Source: Cryomorpha ignava (lineage in GTDB: Bacteria > Bacteroidota > Bacteroidia > Flavobacteriales_D > Cryomorphaceae). Taken from it: a stretch of 64,000 nt of DNA. The DNA lies in the NCBI RefSeq assembly GCF_010686655.1, contig NZ_JAAGVY010000009.1, forward strand, positions 1 to 64,000. The letters are read 5' to 3'. Made by a program: the position numbers and the translations under genes. The notes under the pieces were generated by a model. That model was not told the DNA's origin, ran no database searches, and saw nothing but the letters and a program-made list of their open reading frames with translations. Shown piece after piece: positions 55,653 to 64,000 of the stretch (positions are counted from its first letter, which is position 1; every line of letters begins with the position of its first letter).

Positions 55653-56213
55653 ATGGACAAATTATCAATACATAACATTCAAAAAGTCAAGCTATTAGAA
55701 AGCGAGTTGGAATACGAAAGAGCTAGTTCTATATATTTACAGCTTCGCGTACTGGTTAAAGAAGATAAATCATACCAAGCTATTCGTGAGCATCTTCGAA
55801 GTTTAATAAAAAAATATGAGCAAGATAATTGGGCTAATGAAAATTCTATCACCGACAATCAAATAAAAGAGAGTGATATAGCAGAATCACTGGTTAAGGC
55901 AGAAAACGAGTTTTATTACAAGAGAAAGGTCTTGATTAAAGCCAAATTGAAATTGTACGACTTAAACCAAAATGATCTTGCTAAGATATTGGGACACCGG
56001 AAAGGATATATGTCTGAATTAGTGAATGGATTGAGACCATTCTCAAAAGAGGATATTGTTGTAGTAAATCGACTCCTTAAAATAAAGCTAGTTGATTTAA
56101 TACCAACTTTTATTAAACAAGACAGAGCTGCACATATAAAGCAGACACTTAACTCTTTATCAAATACTAAAATAAAACTCTCAAATACCGCTTTCGATTT
56201 ACAGTTTAAGTGA
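55653..56213 (+). CDS. HigA-like antitoxin with Xre-type HTH
   Basis: 186 aa. N-terminal part (ELEYERASSIYLQLRVLVKED ... IREHLRSLIKKYEQDNW) resembles the HigA neutralising region; HTH around 115-150 (LKLYDLNQNDLAKILGHRKGYMSELVNGLRPFSKEDIVVVNRLL). Antitoxins of this type bind the toxin and repress their own operon. About 50 residues longer than E. coli HigA (138), with an extra C-terminal tail. AT-rich like the toxin gene, suggesting horizontal origin. Confidence 0.72.
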   Translation: MDKLSIHNIQKVKLLESELEYERASSIYLQLRVLVKEDKSYQAIREHLRSLIKKYEQDNWANENSITDNQIKESDIAESLVKAENEFYYKRKVLIKAKLKLYDLNQNDLAKILGHRKGYMSELVNGLRPFSKEDIVVVNRLLKIKLVDLIPTFIKQDRAAHIKQTLNSLSNTKIKLSNTAFDLQFK

Positions 56214-56402
56214 GACATTAACTCTTTCGCATTGGCTATCTCAGACAAATTTCTATCCTTTCTAGTGAATTGTTCTCAAAATAAGGACAGTTGCGAATGG
56301 AGTGTCTCTCAATCTGTAATTTTCATTAAGTGGTCATTTATTCGGCACACACGATAAATACAATAACATAAATATAGATACGATCTGAAAAGGTGTGAGA
56401 CT

Positions 56403-57005
56403 CTAATTGTAAAGTTTCCTTTGATTAAGTAGAAGAAGCGTATCATTTTCGCCCATTTGATCTATTCCCTGAAACTCGGATCTTCCGATCATTGATTCGG
56501 GTGTATTGTATTTCGAAGGTTCGAATCCCCCACCCTCTTTCACAGTTCCGTTTGCTCTATAAACTCGGGTATAAGACAAACCCTGCTTATTTCTGATTTC
56601 AGTTTTAGTTCCCATGCCTATATAGCTTTGATAGTAAATACTAGTAATAATATCTGGTTCAGTAGTAAAAACTGAGTCGTTGGAAAAAAGATAAGCCTTT
56701 CTGGAGATAAGCCCCTCACCGACATCTATTTCCAAGGTATCACCGTCAAAGAAGTATGTATTGTCCTGATAGTATGATTCCGAAATCCAGGACTGGCGCG
56801 TTTCGTTGAATAATTTTGTAAAATCAAAATCACTAGAAGAGCGTTCTTCACCGCCCACATAAAAAATGATTTGCTCTTCATCAAAGCCTCTGAAATAAAG
56901 AACACCTTCTTTTTCGTCGCTACCTGATGGCGATTCATCCTTTTTACAACCAACCACTCCAGTAATCATCAATAAAAATAAGAATAGGTTAAATAAAATT
57001 TTCAT
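56403..57005 (-). CDS. Hypothetical lipoprotein
   Basis: 200 aa. Signal MKILFNLFLFLLMITGVVGC with Cys20. Acidic linker (KKDESPSGSDEKEG), then beta-rich sequence with many Tyr and Phe. No recognised family. AT-rich, single gene between the HigBA-like pair and a long gene-free stretch. Confidence 0.72.
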   Translation of the reverse strand: MKILFNLFLFLLMITGVVGCKKDESPSGSDEKEGVLYFRGFDEEQIIFYVGGEERSSSDFDFTKLFNETRQSWISESYYQDNTYFFDGDTLEIDVGEGLISRKAYLFSNDSVFTTEPDIITSIYYQSYIGMGTKTEIRNKQGLSYTRVYRANGTVKEGGGFEPSKYNTPESMIGRSEFQGIDQMGENDTLLLLNQRKLYN

Positions 57006-58198
57006 GTTTCAAAGATTCGGACGGTAGAGACAATTACTTCCTAACGTTTTTCATGCCGTTAAATTTATCAAAATTTCTTAATCTCACATGATTTCGTTTT
57101 TCATTCATCCAATCACAAATTATGAATTGGTGAAATATTAGGCTCTAGATTCCTCACTTTTAGTTGATTATTTCCGTAAATTTTTATAAACTTGTAGTAT
57201 TCCCATCCCAGAAAGGAATTCTATTTATTTTATCTGATTCCCTCGAAACTTACCAGTAACAAGAATTTCCATTTTAATCAATCAAAAGCAATCCGTAAAT
57301 AGTGCTTTTTATAAGTTTCGGCTACCAATAAAAACTTAAGAGAATGTAAATTACACGAGTTTTATAAGTGATTTTTCAAGCTGCTCCGTATCACGTCACA
57401 TCGTGCGGTCATTGAGTTTGTCGAAATGTGGTTTTAAATTTTAGAAACTCTTAGGACTGCAGGGACTCCCTATGGATGAGCGAAGCGATTTAGAGATTCT
57501 TAAGTTTTAAATTTTATCGAGACAGAATCTTATTTTATAACGCAAAAATAAAAATGCAATAGCTTTTATTGGTTTAATTTTCATCGACTTAATTTACGTT
57601 ATACATCTCGATTCAAATCCACAGCGAGTATCTCTTTCGTAATATCATTCATCTTTTGAAAGCTGTGGATTCACTTGAAGTGACGAGATTTTTGCTATGA
57701 ATGGTTTACAATATTCATGTTTTATCAGCCTCGGCTTATCAAATTTGAGAGTTTGCCGGACTTCCTATGCGCATTAATCGCACAATGACATTTATTGCTT
57801 TAAAAGCCATTGCTTCATATTCTTTCAAAATTAGTCTGGCAAAGTTTCTACCATATTAACAATTGGCTTCGTTCAGCTTTTATTGGAACGAGACCTTTCT
57901 ACAATCTTAAGAAATTCATGGCTCCTTTCGCTCCAATTAACCTAAAAATTAGATGAAAACTTTTCTGGTTAAACTGTTTGACTCTACGCAGAATAATCTT
58001 TCCTTATTTAAGCGACATTATATTTGGTGAATAAAAATATCACATCTAAGAACAGAATACAAATGATTATGAATATCATAAATATTATTAATGAATTATA
58101 TGATGAGCATATATTATTGTTTATGTAATTTTATCAAAAAATATGGAGTGCGACGCAGACTACCGCTTTACATAATGAAAATAAAGGATATTCGTAGA
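57006..58198. other. Long gene-free AT-rich stretch
   Basis: About 1.2 kb without a convincing gene on either strand. 57412-57433 contains TCATTGAGTTTGTCGAAATG, a variant of the GAGCTTGTCGAAG repeat common between Bacteroidota genes. Around 57760-57790 the words ATGCGCATTAATCGCACAATG may form a weak hairpin. Possibly decayed genes or an undetected RNA. Confidence 0.45.
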
Positions 58199-58852
58199 AT
58201 GAAAATAAGCTTAATCATAGTACTATTATTTCCACTAGCAATCTTTGGACAAAAGAGCGATTTCGGCAATTGGTTGATTTACTTCGGAGATAAAAAGATA
58301 AATCAAAGGCTTAACTGGCATCACGAAGTTCAATACAGAAATTTCAACTTTATTGGTGATACTGACCAATTGCTATTGAGAACCGGGGTAGGATATAACT
58401 TAACGGAAAACAACAATAATATACACTTAGGATATGCATTCATTTATAGTGAACCTTACATCACAAATACTGAAGATAAAACCAATTTCAATGAAAATAG
58501 AATTTATCAGCAATTTATTACAAGACAATCATTTGGAAGATTAAATATGCTGCATAGATATAGATTTGAACAAAGATTTTTCAATGAAGATTTCAGGTTG
58601 AGATTGCGGTATTTCTTGAGTTTTAATATAGCGCTAAATAAAAAATTTGTGGAAGACAAAACTGTTTATCTCTCCGCTTATAATGAGATTTTTGTGAATA
58701 CTGAGCAGAATTATTTCGACAGAAACAGACTTTATGGTGGAATTGGGTATAGATTTTCTTCCAGATTTAGGTCTGAAATTGGAGTTATGAATCAAACCAC
58801 AAACAATGTTTCCAGAAATCAATTGAATATTATAACCTTTTTTAATTTTTAA
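58199..58852 (+). CDS. DUF2490 outer-membrane protein
   Basis: 217 aa from ATG 58199, which starts a signal peptide (MKISLIIVLLFPLAIFGQ); upstream in-frame Mets give an unlikely 36-residue extension. DUF2490 features: WLIYFGDKKINQRLNWHHEVQYRNF, LLRTGVGYNL, ENRIYQQFITRQSFG, HRYRFEQRF, RLRYFLSFNI, and C-terminal QLNIITFFNF typical of a beta-barrel. Function unknown. Precedes the carbonic anhydrase gene by 61 nt on the same strand; the two are often neighbours. Confidence 0.88.
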   Translation: MKISLIIVLLFPLAIFGQKSDFGNWLIYFGDKKINQRLNWHHEVQYRNFNFIGDTDQLLLRTGVGYNLTENNNNIHLGYAFIYSEPYITNTEDKTNFNENRIYQQFITRQSFGRLNMLHRYRFEQRFFNEDFRLRLRYFLSFNIALNKKFVEDKTVYLSAYNEIFVNTEQNYFDRNRLYGGIGYRFSSRFRSEIGVMNQTTNNVSRNQLNIITFFNF

Positions 58853-58913
58853 GAAAATCGGAATAGCTGAACACCGAACTACAAGGTAGGCATCACAACA
58901 AAAACGAGTAAAC

Positions 58914-59654
58914 ATGAAAAGAAATAAAGTGTTAACGATAATACTGGCCGCAATAGTCTTGGTGGCCTGCAACAATCAACCAGAACAGATAACACCTGAC
59001 ACCCCGGTGGATGAGCAAAAAGTAAAGCCTCTTGTACAAGAAGTTCTCACTCAAGAACAAAGGGATGCCTTATCGCCTGATGATGTTTTGAACTCGTTTA
59101 AAGAAGGTAACGAGCGTTTTATTAGCAACGACCTTACCGCAAGAGACCACTCTGAACAAGTTAGAAAAAGTGCTTCGGGTCAATTCCCTAAGGCAGTTGT
59201 TTTATCTTGCCTTGACAGCAGAGTGCCTGTAGAGGATGTTTTTGATAGAGGTATTGGAGATATTTTCGTAGGCAGAGTTGCGGGTAATTTTGTGAATGAA
59301 GATTTGCTTGGAAGTATGGAATTTGGCTGTAAAGTAGCAGGCGCTAAGTTAATCTTGGTATTAGGACATGAGCATTGCGGAGCAGTAAAAGCAGCAATAG
59401 ATGATGTGAAATTGGGTAACATTACTGCAATGCTGAGTAAAATCCGTCCAGCAGTAGAAAAAGTTCAGTATGAAGGAGAACGCAACTCTAAAAACGAAGA
59501 ATTTGTTCATAAGGTTTGCGAAAGCAACGTTGTTCACACTATAGAACAAATTAGAAGCAACAGCCTTATTTTAAAGGAACTTGAAGACAATGGACAAATT
59601 AAAATAGTAGGCGGAATTTATGACATGGATACAGGTGTTGTAACTTTCATGTAA
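58914..59654 (+). CDS. Beta-class carbonic anhydrase, lipoprotein form
   Basis: 246 aa. Lipobox IVLVAC gives Cys19. Zinc ligands: Cys in SCLDSR (about 99, with the Asp-Arg dyad), His and Cys in GHEHCGAV (about 152 and 155). Reversibly hydrates CO2. About 40 residues of linker (TPDTPVDEQKVKPL...) separate the lipid anchor from the enzyme. Placement outside the inner membrane would supply bicarbonate or CO2 in the periplasm. Ends at a terminator. Confidence 0.94.
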   Translation: MKRNKVLTIILAAIVLVACNNQPEQITPDTPVDEQKVKPLVQEVLTQEQRDALSPDDVLNSFKEGNERFISNDLTARDHSEQVRKSASGQFPKAVVLSCLDSRVPVEDVFDRGIGDIFVGRVAGNFVNEDLLGSMEFGCKVAGAKLILVLGHEHCGAVKAAIDDVKLGNITAMLSKIRPAVEKVQYEGERNSKNEEFVHKVCESNVVHTIEQIRSNSLILKELEDNGQIKIVGGIYDMDTGVVTFM

Positions 59655-59689
59655 TAAAAACTTGGTATAACCTCATATGGAGATATAGC

Positions 59690-59716
59690 GGTTTGGGTGT
59701 ATACTCAAACCTTTTT
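59690..59716 (+). terminator. Terminator after the carbonic anhydrase gene
   Basis: GGTTTG (59690-59695) pairs with CAAACC (59706-59711) over a 10-nt loop, followed by TTTTT. Confidence 0.75.
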
Positions 59717-60244
59717 CGCGGTATAATAAGCAACGTCGTCCAGATCTTTCTCAGTTTTCAGCGCTAAAGGTTCAGGGCTAAGAGCGGATTTCCACAGAAA
59801 TTTATGAGCTATTTAAACTAAATCAGTGAACCCGTAAGGTTTCAGTTACAGTGGATAATTATATAACCTAAAGTAATATCGAAGTTGGATTAATTGAAGA
59901 GCCATTCTTAAATTGACAATACAACTTCATCAATATTTAGAAATGTCACTTCAAACAGATTTGATTAAATTGTAAGCCACAAAGCAGGACAAATCGTTAT
60001 TAACACTTTTAAAAATGTAGATTCGCGTTCAGACAAAACATCATGATTATAAATGGCTCTACCCTAAATAATAAAGTTCAAAGAGTCAAAACAGATTGTT
60101 GATACGATCAGAACGGTCAATCGAAAACTCCAGATTTCTGCATCAGTATTTGTTGGTAGCTTTGAAATTGTGAAAAACAACGAAAAGCTTAACTTTCGCT
60201 ATTCACGAAATTATTTCTGTATCAATCGCTGACCTCCCCCACCA
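59717..60244. other. Gene-free stretch between convergent genes
   Basis: No gene, repeat or clear terminator for the minus-strand gene was recognised. Confidence 0.45.
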
Positions 60245-63200
60245 TCACTCCTTAAAAATCTCATTAATACTCACCAGCACCGTTTGAAACGAAGTAAGAT
60301 TATTCTCTAATTTTTGCTTGAGCGCCTGATTCTTTATTTCCTTATCGATATGTAGAATATCGCATACGAATTCAAAGTGACCGATTATATTTTCGGCCTT
60401 TCTTCGCGATCCGCGTAGCTTCCATGCTTTTTGATAAGAGGTTGCCATATAGTCTATCATCTTCTCTGTTTTGCCCTGATGGCTGGCAAAATCAAACAAT
60501 CTATATCCTTCAAAACCTGCTTCGGTAACTAAGTTATAGAAATTTGGCTGTCTAAGAGTGAGGCCTTTTAGTTCGACTTTAGCATCTTTGATGAGCTTAT
60601 TTACAGCTTTCGGTTTTATAATATCTTTCGATTTAGCAACTCCGTAAAACTCTAATATCTCTTCCATTGACAACCAGTTTATTAAAGAAAAATAGTCGTT
60701 CAGACCCGCATTTCTATCCTGCTGATATGATTTCTTGTAGCAGTCTCTGGCCTTTTTCAGAGCTTCGATCTTTTCTTCAGCAGTATTGACAATTAAAGCT
60801 TTCCTTTTGTAATTACCACCTTTCAAAGCTAGTATATTCTTGCTTTCATGGATATTCGCAAGTGTTTCAGCAATTCGTTCAGCTTCTTTTATTGCCGCGT
60901 TAATTTCTTTCTGAGATGCATTGCTTTGCTTTTTAATAATGGCCGTTTTCATCAAAAGATTTGACAAATTCCGCAATCCATTTATTGAAAAATCTGCTTT
61001 CTCGCCTTTTTCATAAAGCTCTAAATACTCTATTGCCTTATCGTATTGACCCAATTCATAAAATGTATTTCCCAAAGATTGAGATATTTCAGAATGGCTA
61101 AGCCATTCTACCGGAAGGTGATTAACAATTTCGTTTAGTTTCGATGCCAGATAGTCTATTTCGCGACTTGACTTAATGTCTGAGCTACTCCTTATATTTA
61201 GAATGTCAACCAGCGCTTCTTTGTAAAAAACGTATTCATTAAATGTACTCTTCGTCTTGGTATTGGTAGAACGCAATTCGTAATACGGGCTTCCATAGCA
61301 CTGGTAGGCACCCCAGGTATTGGTATCGCCAAATTTATTGAATGTGCCATCTCTGGCTATTTTAGTTGCTTCACCAAATTTAATACCTGCCAACATATTC
61401 GTATAGAGTTCATCGGCAAAATTTTCAGCCGCTTTATCATCCACGGCCCATCCTGCAACTACTATGGCTTTTACTCCTTTTTCTATAAAGGCCACTCCGA
61501 TATTAGAAGCCAATTTATTGAGATTTTCATTGTAAATGATTTCACCTCCAATGGCTCCCGAAAAACAACAGTTTATGAATACAAACTCGGGCATTTTTTC
61601 CATTAAGCCTATTTCCAAGGAAGAAAGAACAATTCCATTACTTAAAACTACTCCTGAATTTTCAGGATGCTTTTCGTTAATAATTCCATGCCCCGCAATA
61701 TGCATTACGCGATAGTCATTGTTGAAGAGTTTTATCATTACTTCCTCTCCTTCCTGCTCGTATGAAGTTACCACATTAAATCCCTTGTCTTTCAATTTAC
61801 TTTCGGCCAGTTTAGCTTCGGCAAGTGCTCCGGGCAAATTTGCAAATCCGGCAGGAACTTTTGGATTACCCACTACAAAAGCTGAATCTCCCAACGTGTA
61901 TTTCACGTTATCAGAATTATAAACAGCCAGCTGTCTTATCATCCCACTTTGAGTGGAGATGGGCTTCTTATTGATCAAAGAAGGGTTGTAAATCAACTCC
62001 CAAGGATAGGAAGCGGTAGACTTATCCAACATTAAAATCATATCTCTTTTATCGGTAGCAAAATCCCTTAATTCAGGTGGAATGATCAGAAAAAACAGGG
62101 TTTTGGAAATGCTGCGCCCATCGCTTGAATTGGTAACAATTGATGCCAATAGTTTTTCAATAAGCCTGCGTTGGGTAGGCAGTATTCTCACTTCAGATTT
62201 CGCCTTATCTGTAATAGAAACAAATTTCAATGGATTGATTTCATCATTGTCAATTACCTCTTCCGTAATCTGAAGTCTGAACCACCATTCGTCTGTATCT
62301 AATTCGGCAATTTTCAGCCTTTTTCCGGAGACCTCGTTTATAATAGGGTACGATAATAAAAAGTCATTGTAATGCTCTGTTTTAATGAGTCTATTTAAAA
62401 GTTGAGCTGCAGAAATCACTCTGTCTTCATAAATCTCTACAAATTCAATTTCGGAAATCTGCTTTACACTACTATTTTTTAAAAGCTGTATCTCTTTATT
62501 TGCAAGTGTTACCCCATTGAGCAATGATTTAATAGAATCGCCTAAAGTGAGCCCGGCATATCCGCTTCCTATTAATAGAGTTGAAACTCCCACAGACTTT
62601 AATTCATCAATTAAAAAAGAATTTTTGTATTGCTCTATTTGTTTCATTACCAGGGTGATCAAACTATCGGCAAACGATTTCTCTAAGTTTCCTTTTGACA
62701 AGGATCCTGCCTGACCGAGCCCTACAACGACTGCTCCTTTAAAGTATCCATCGTCGTTGTTTAAAATGACCAGCGAAGTTTGAATATTTCCCGGGTAGGT
62801 TCCGGCATTGTAATAATCCGACAACATGCCATCCATGTACTTATCAACCACATTTTCTGCACTTACCAAACCATCATCTTTTAAATGGCCTACCGCCACC
62901 GGATATTTAGCGTAGCCCAAATCTCCATGGGTTAATGTGATTTTAACAGGTGGAAGTTTTTTCTCATCCTCGACTTCCGGAACTATGCCAAATAGTTTTT
63001 CTTCAAGCTCAAGCGTATTAGAGACCAAAGTTGGTTCTGTTTCAACAATTTCAAAAAACTCTTCTACTCCTCTTGATACCGGAGCAAACTTGCTCAATCT
63101 TTCCGTTTTACCGGATATTAAAATTTCGCTTATTGCATCAAAATATTCCGGTTTGTTGCACATCTGACCGTGAGAAGCGTCCATATACCAGGTTTTTGAC

Positions 63201-64000
63201 TTTAGTTCTTTGGTTATTCCAGTGTCCCAGGTTACGCGGCCATCTCCGTTTGTGGTTCCAATAAGGGTGTATCGTTTATCTTTTGAATCAGCGTTTTCAA
63301 TAAGCTTTGCAGGTGTAGAATCGCTTTTTCCGGCTATATAAAATACATTTTTCCCTTGGATAGGGTCTTCTTTAAACCTTTGTCTGGTTTTTAATGCTTT
63401 TTTCAATTTTGCCAGTGCAGGCCTCGAAAATTTATCATCATATTTGGTTAATCGTTCATAGAATTCGTCTCCAAAATAATCGATTGTATTTCCTGCTGAA
63501 TCTATGTCAGAATTCTCTGGCAACAAGTCAAGAATTCCCGGATAATTCATTATAATTTCAAGAAATTCTTTTTGAGAATTGGTAATATCCAGATTATGCA
63601 GTATTCTAAAAAAGTGCTCTTCCCTCAGCATGATCTGCGGTATTATATGCGAACCCCTCAAAGGCGAACCGAGTAGTAAAACTCTTGAATTCTCCCTTTT
63701 CATTAAAGTATCCCAAACCTCGGTTTCAGCAGCGTTTTTATAATTATTGTACAACGCATGCACTACCAAACCGCCCAAGGAATGGGCAACGATATGAACC
63801 GGTTTATTGGTTTCATCCAAAACAGATTTCACCTTAAGCGCAAGTAAATCAGCTGCATTTTCAATAGATTTTCTCCAATCGTAAGGAAATGGAACAATGT
63901 TATAAGAATGTGACATGGAGCGAACGAACTTCTTATAAGCACTCCCCATCAGATCATACGGTTCTACATTTGGATTATCGATATCCAAGTCGCTCATTGC
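60245..64000 (-). CDS. Lipase-CHAT protease-TPR fusion protein, 5'-truncated by window edge
   Basis: The frame stays open to the window end, so the N-terminus lies outside; 1251 residues are visible. Order: LCAT-like alpha/beta hydrolase (to about 300; nucleophile Ser in HIVAHSLGG about 73, later TNGDGRVTW and ASHGQM give Asp and His); a Rossmann-like region (about 350-600, VVVGLGQAGSLSKG, STLLIGSGYAG) resembling the M17 N-terminal fold; a CHAT caspase-like protease (about 640-910; His in VMHIAGHG about 765, Cys in FVFINCCFSGA about 807); and TPR-like helices (about 985-1250). The visible catalytic residues are all intact. Possibly a lipase effector controlled by a protease; function not known. 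Note: the gene is read on the minus strand and followed by no close neighbour. Confidence 0.85.
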   Translation of the reverse strand, partial: AMSDLDIDNPNVEPYDLMGSAYKKFVRSMSHSYNIVPFPYDWRKSIENAADLLALKVKSVLDETNKPVHIVAHSLGGLVVHALYNNYKNAAETEVWDTLMKRENSRVLLLGSPLRGSHIIPQIMLREEHFFRILHNLDITNSQKEFLEIIMNYPGILDLLPENSDIDSAGNTIDYFGDEFYERLTKYDDKFSRPALAKLKKALKTRQRFKEDPIQGKNVFYIAGKSDSTPAKLIENADSKDKRYTLIGTTNGDGRVTWDTGITKELKSKTWYMDASHGQMCNKPEYFDAISEILISGKTERLSKFAPVSRGVEEFFEIVETEPTLVSNTLELEEKLFGIVPEVEDEKKLPPVKITLTHGDLGYAKYPVAVGHLKDDGLVSAENVVDKYMDGMLSDYYNAGTYPGNIQTSLVILNNDDGYFKGAVVVGLGQAGSLSKGNLEKSFADSLITLVMKQIEQYKNSFLIDELKSVGVSTLLIGSGYAGLTLGDSIKSLLNGVTLANKEIQLLKNSSVKQISEIEFVEIYEDRVISAAQLLNRLIKTEHYNDFLLSYPIINEVSGKRLKIAELDTDEWWFRLQITEEVIDNDEINPLKFVSITDKAKSEVRILPTQRRLIEKLLASIVTNSSDGRSISKTLFFLIIPPELRDFATDKRDMILMLDKSTASYPWELIYNPSLINKKPISTQSGMIRQLAVYNSDNVKYTLGDSAFVVGNPKVPAGFANLPGALAEAKLAESKLKDKGFNVVTSYEQEGEEVMIKLFNNDYRVMHIAGHGIINEKHPENSGVVLSNGIVLSSLEIGLMEKMPEFVFINCCFSGAIGGEIIYNENLNKLASNIGVAFIEKGVKAIVVAGWAVDDKAAENFADELYTNMLAGIKFGEATKIARDGTFNKFGDTNTWGAYQCYGSPYYELRSTNTKTKSTFNEYVFYKEALVDILNIRSSSDIKSSREIDYLASKLNEIVNHLPVEWLSHSEISQSLGNTFYELGQYDKAIEYLELYEKGEKADFSINGLRNLSNLLMKTAIIKKQSNASQKEINAAIKEAERIAETLANIHESKNILALKGGNYKRKALIVNTAEEKIEALKKARDCYKKSYQQDRNAGLNDYFSLINWLSMEEILEFYGVAKSKDIIKPKAVNKLIKDAKVELKGLTLRQPNFYNLVTEAGFEGYRLFDFASHQGKTEKMIDYMATSYQKAWKLRGSRRKAENIIGHFEFVCDILHIDKEIKNQALKQKLENNLTSFQTVLVSINEIFKE

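Noticed and set aside
57006-58198. tRNA or known small RNA in the long AT-rich gap
   Set aside because: No cloverleaf, T-loop GTTCRA context or conserved RNA motif could be recognised by eye.

Overview
The window comes from a member of the Bacteroidota, most likely a marine or gliding Flavobacteriia/Cytophagia-like lineage. The evidence is a SusC/SusD (RagA/RagB) pair, five proteins with type IX secretion (T9SS) type A C-terminal sorting domains, one type B (gliding-motility type) C-terminal domain, many Cys-lipoproteins, a DUF2490 protein, and promoter boxes of the Bacteroidota TAnnTTTG type. No rRNA or tRNA gene and no T9SS machinery gene was seen.

Layout. 1-750: 3' part of an IS4-type transposase. 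1193-6244: giant secreted adhesin-like protein (minus). 6995-8680: ettA (minus). 9130-11830: a long array of REP-like hairpins in tandem units around an IS200-like Y1 transposase gene, with a ~324 bp near-identical duplication on both sides. 12389-19274: SusC, SusD and two PKD/YWTD-propeller lipoproteins, an apparent four-gene operon closed by a clear terminator. 19354-23137: exported cyanophycinase-like peptidase, ferredoxin-NADP reductase-like flavoprotein, TPR lipoprotein. 23628-25244: peptide-binding lipoprotein (minus). 25245-26343: gene-free stretch with repeated hairpins. 26344-29653: 3D-domain lipoprotein and small accessory genes. 30283-33460: mtaB, inositol monophosphatase-like gene, pldA. 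33599-35455: CHRD-domain T9SS protein. 35725-41800: five-gene minus-strand cluster (glycosyltransferase, MORN protein, lipoprotein, subtilisin-like T9SS protease, sodium symporter). 42068-43377: complete IS5-type element with inverted repeats and a 4-bp target duplication. 43639-45612: mosaic T9SS type B protein. 46233-49373: FG-GAP/ASPIC T9SS protein and diheme cytochrome c lipoprotein. 49600-52937: TerB-like protein, mnmA, MORN protein, DUF1801, methyltransferase. 52998-55112: DUF255/SPATA20-like lipoprotein. 55364-59654: AT-rich accessory stretch with a HigBA-like toxin-antitoxin pair, a lipoprotein, DUF2490 and a lipoprotein carbonic anhydrase. 60245-64000: 5'-truncated lipase-CHAT protease-TPR fusion.

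How it fits together. Most genes serve the cell surface: TonB-dependent import (SusC/D plus surface lipoproteins, possibly of peptides, given the neighbouring cyanophycinase and peptide-binding protein), T9SS-exported adhesins and proteases, and outer-membrane enzymes. Housekeeping genes (ettA, mtaB, mnmA) are interspersed. The most unusual content is (i) the REP/Y1-transposase array, (ii) REP-like repeats that supply or abut the stop codons of four genes, (iii) carbohydrate-binding domains nested inside Ig-like repeats of the giant adhesin, (iv) the lipase-CHAT-TPR fusion, and (v) promoter boxes only 3-4 nt from start codons, suggesting leaderless mRNAs.
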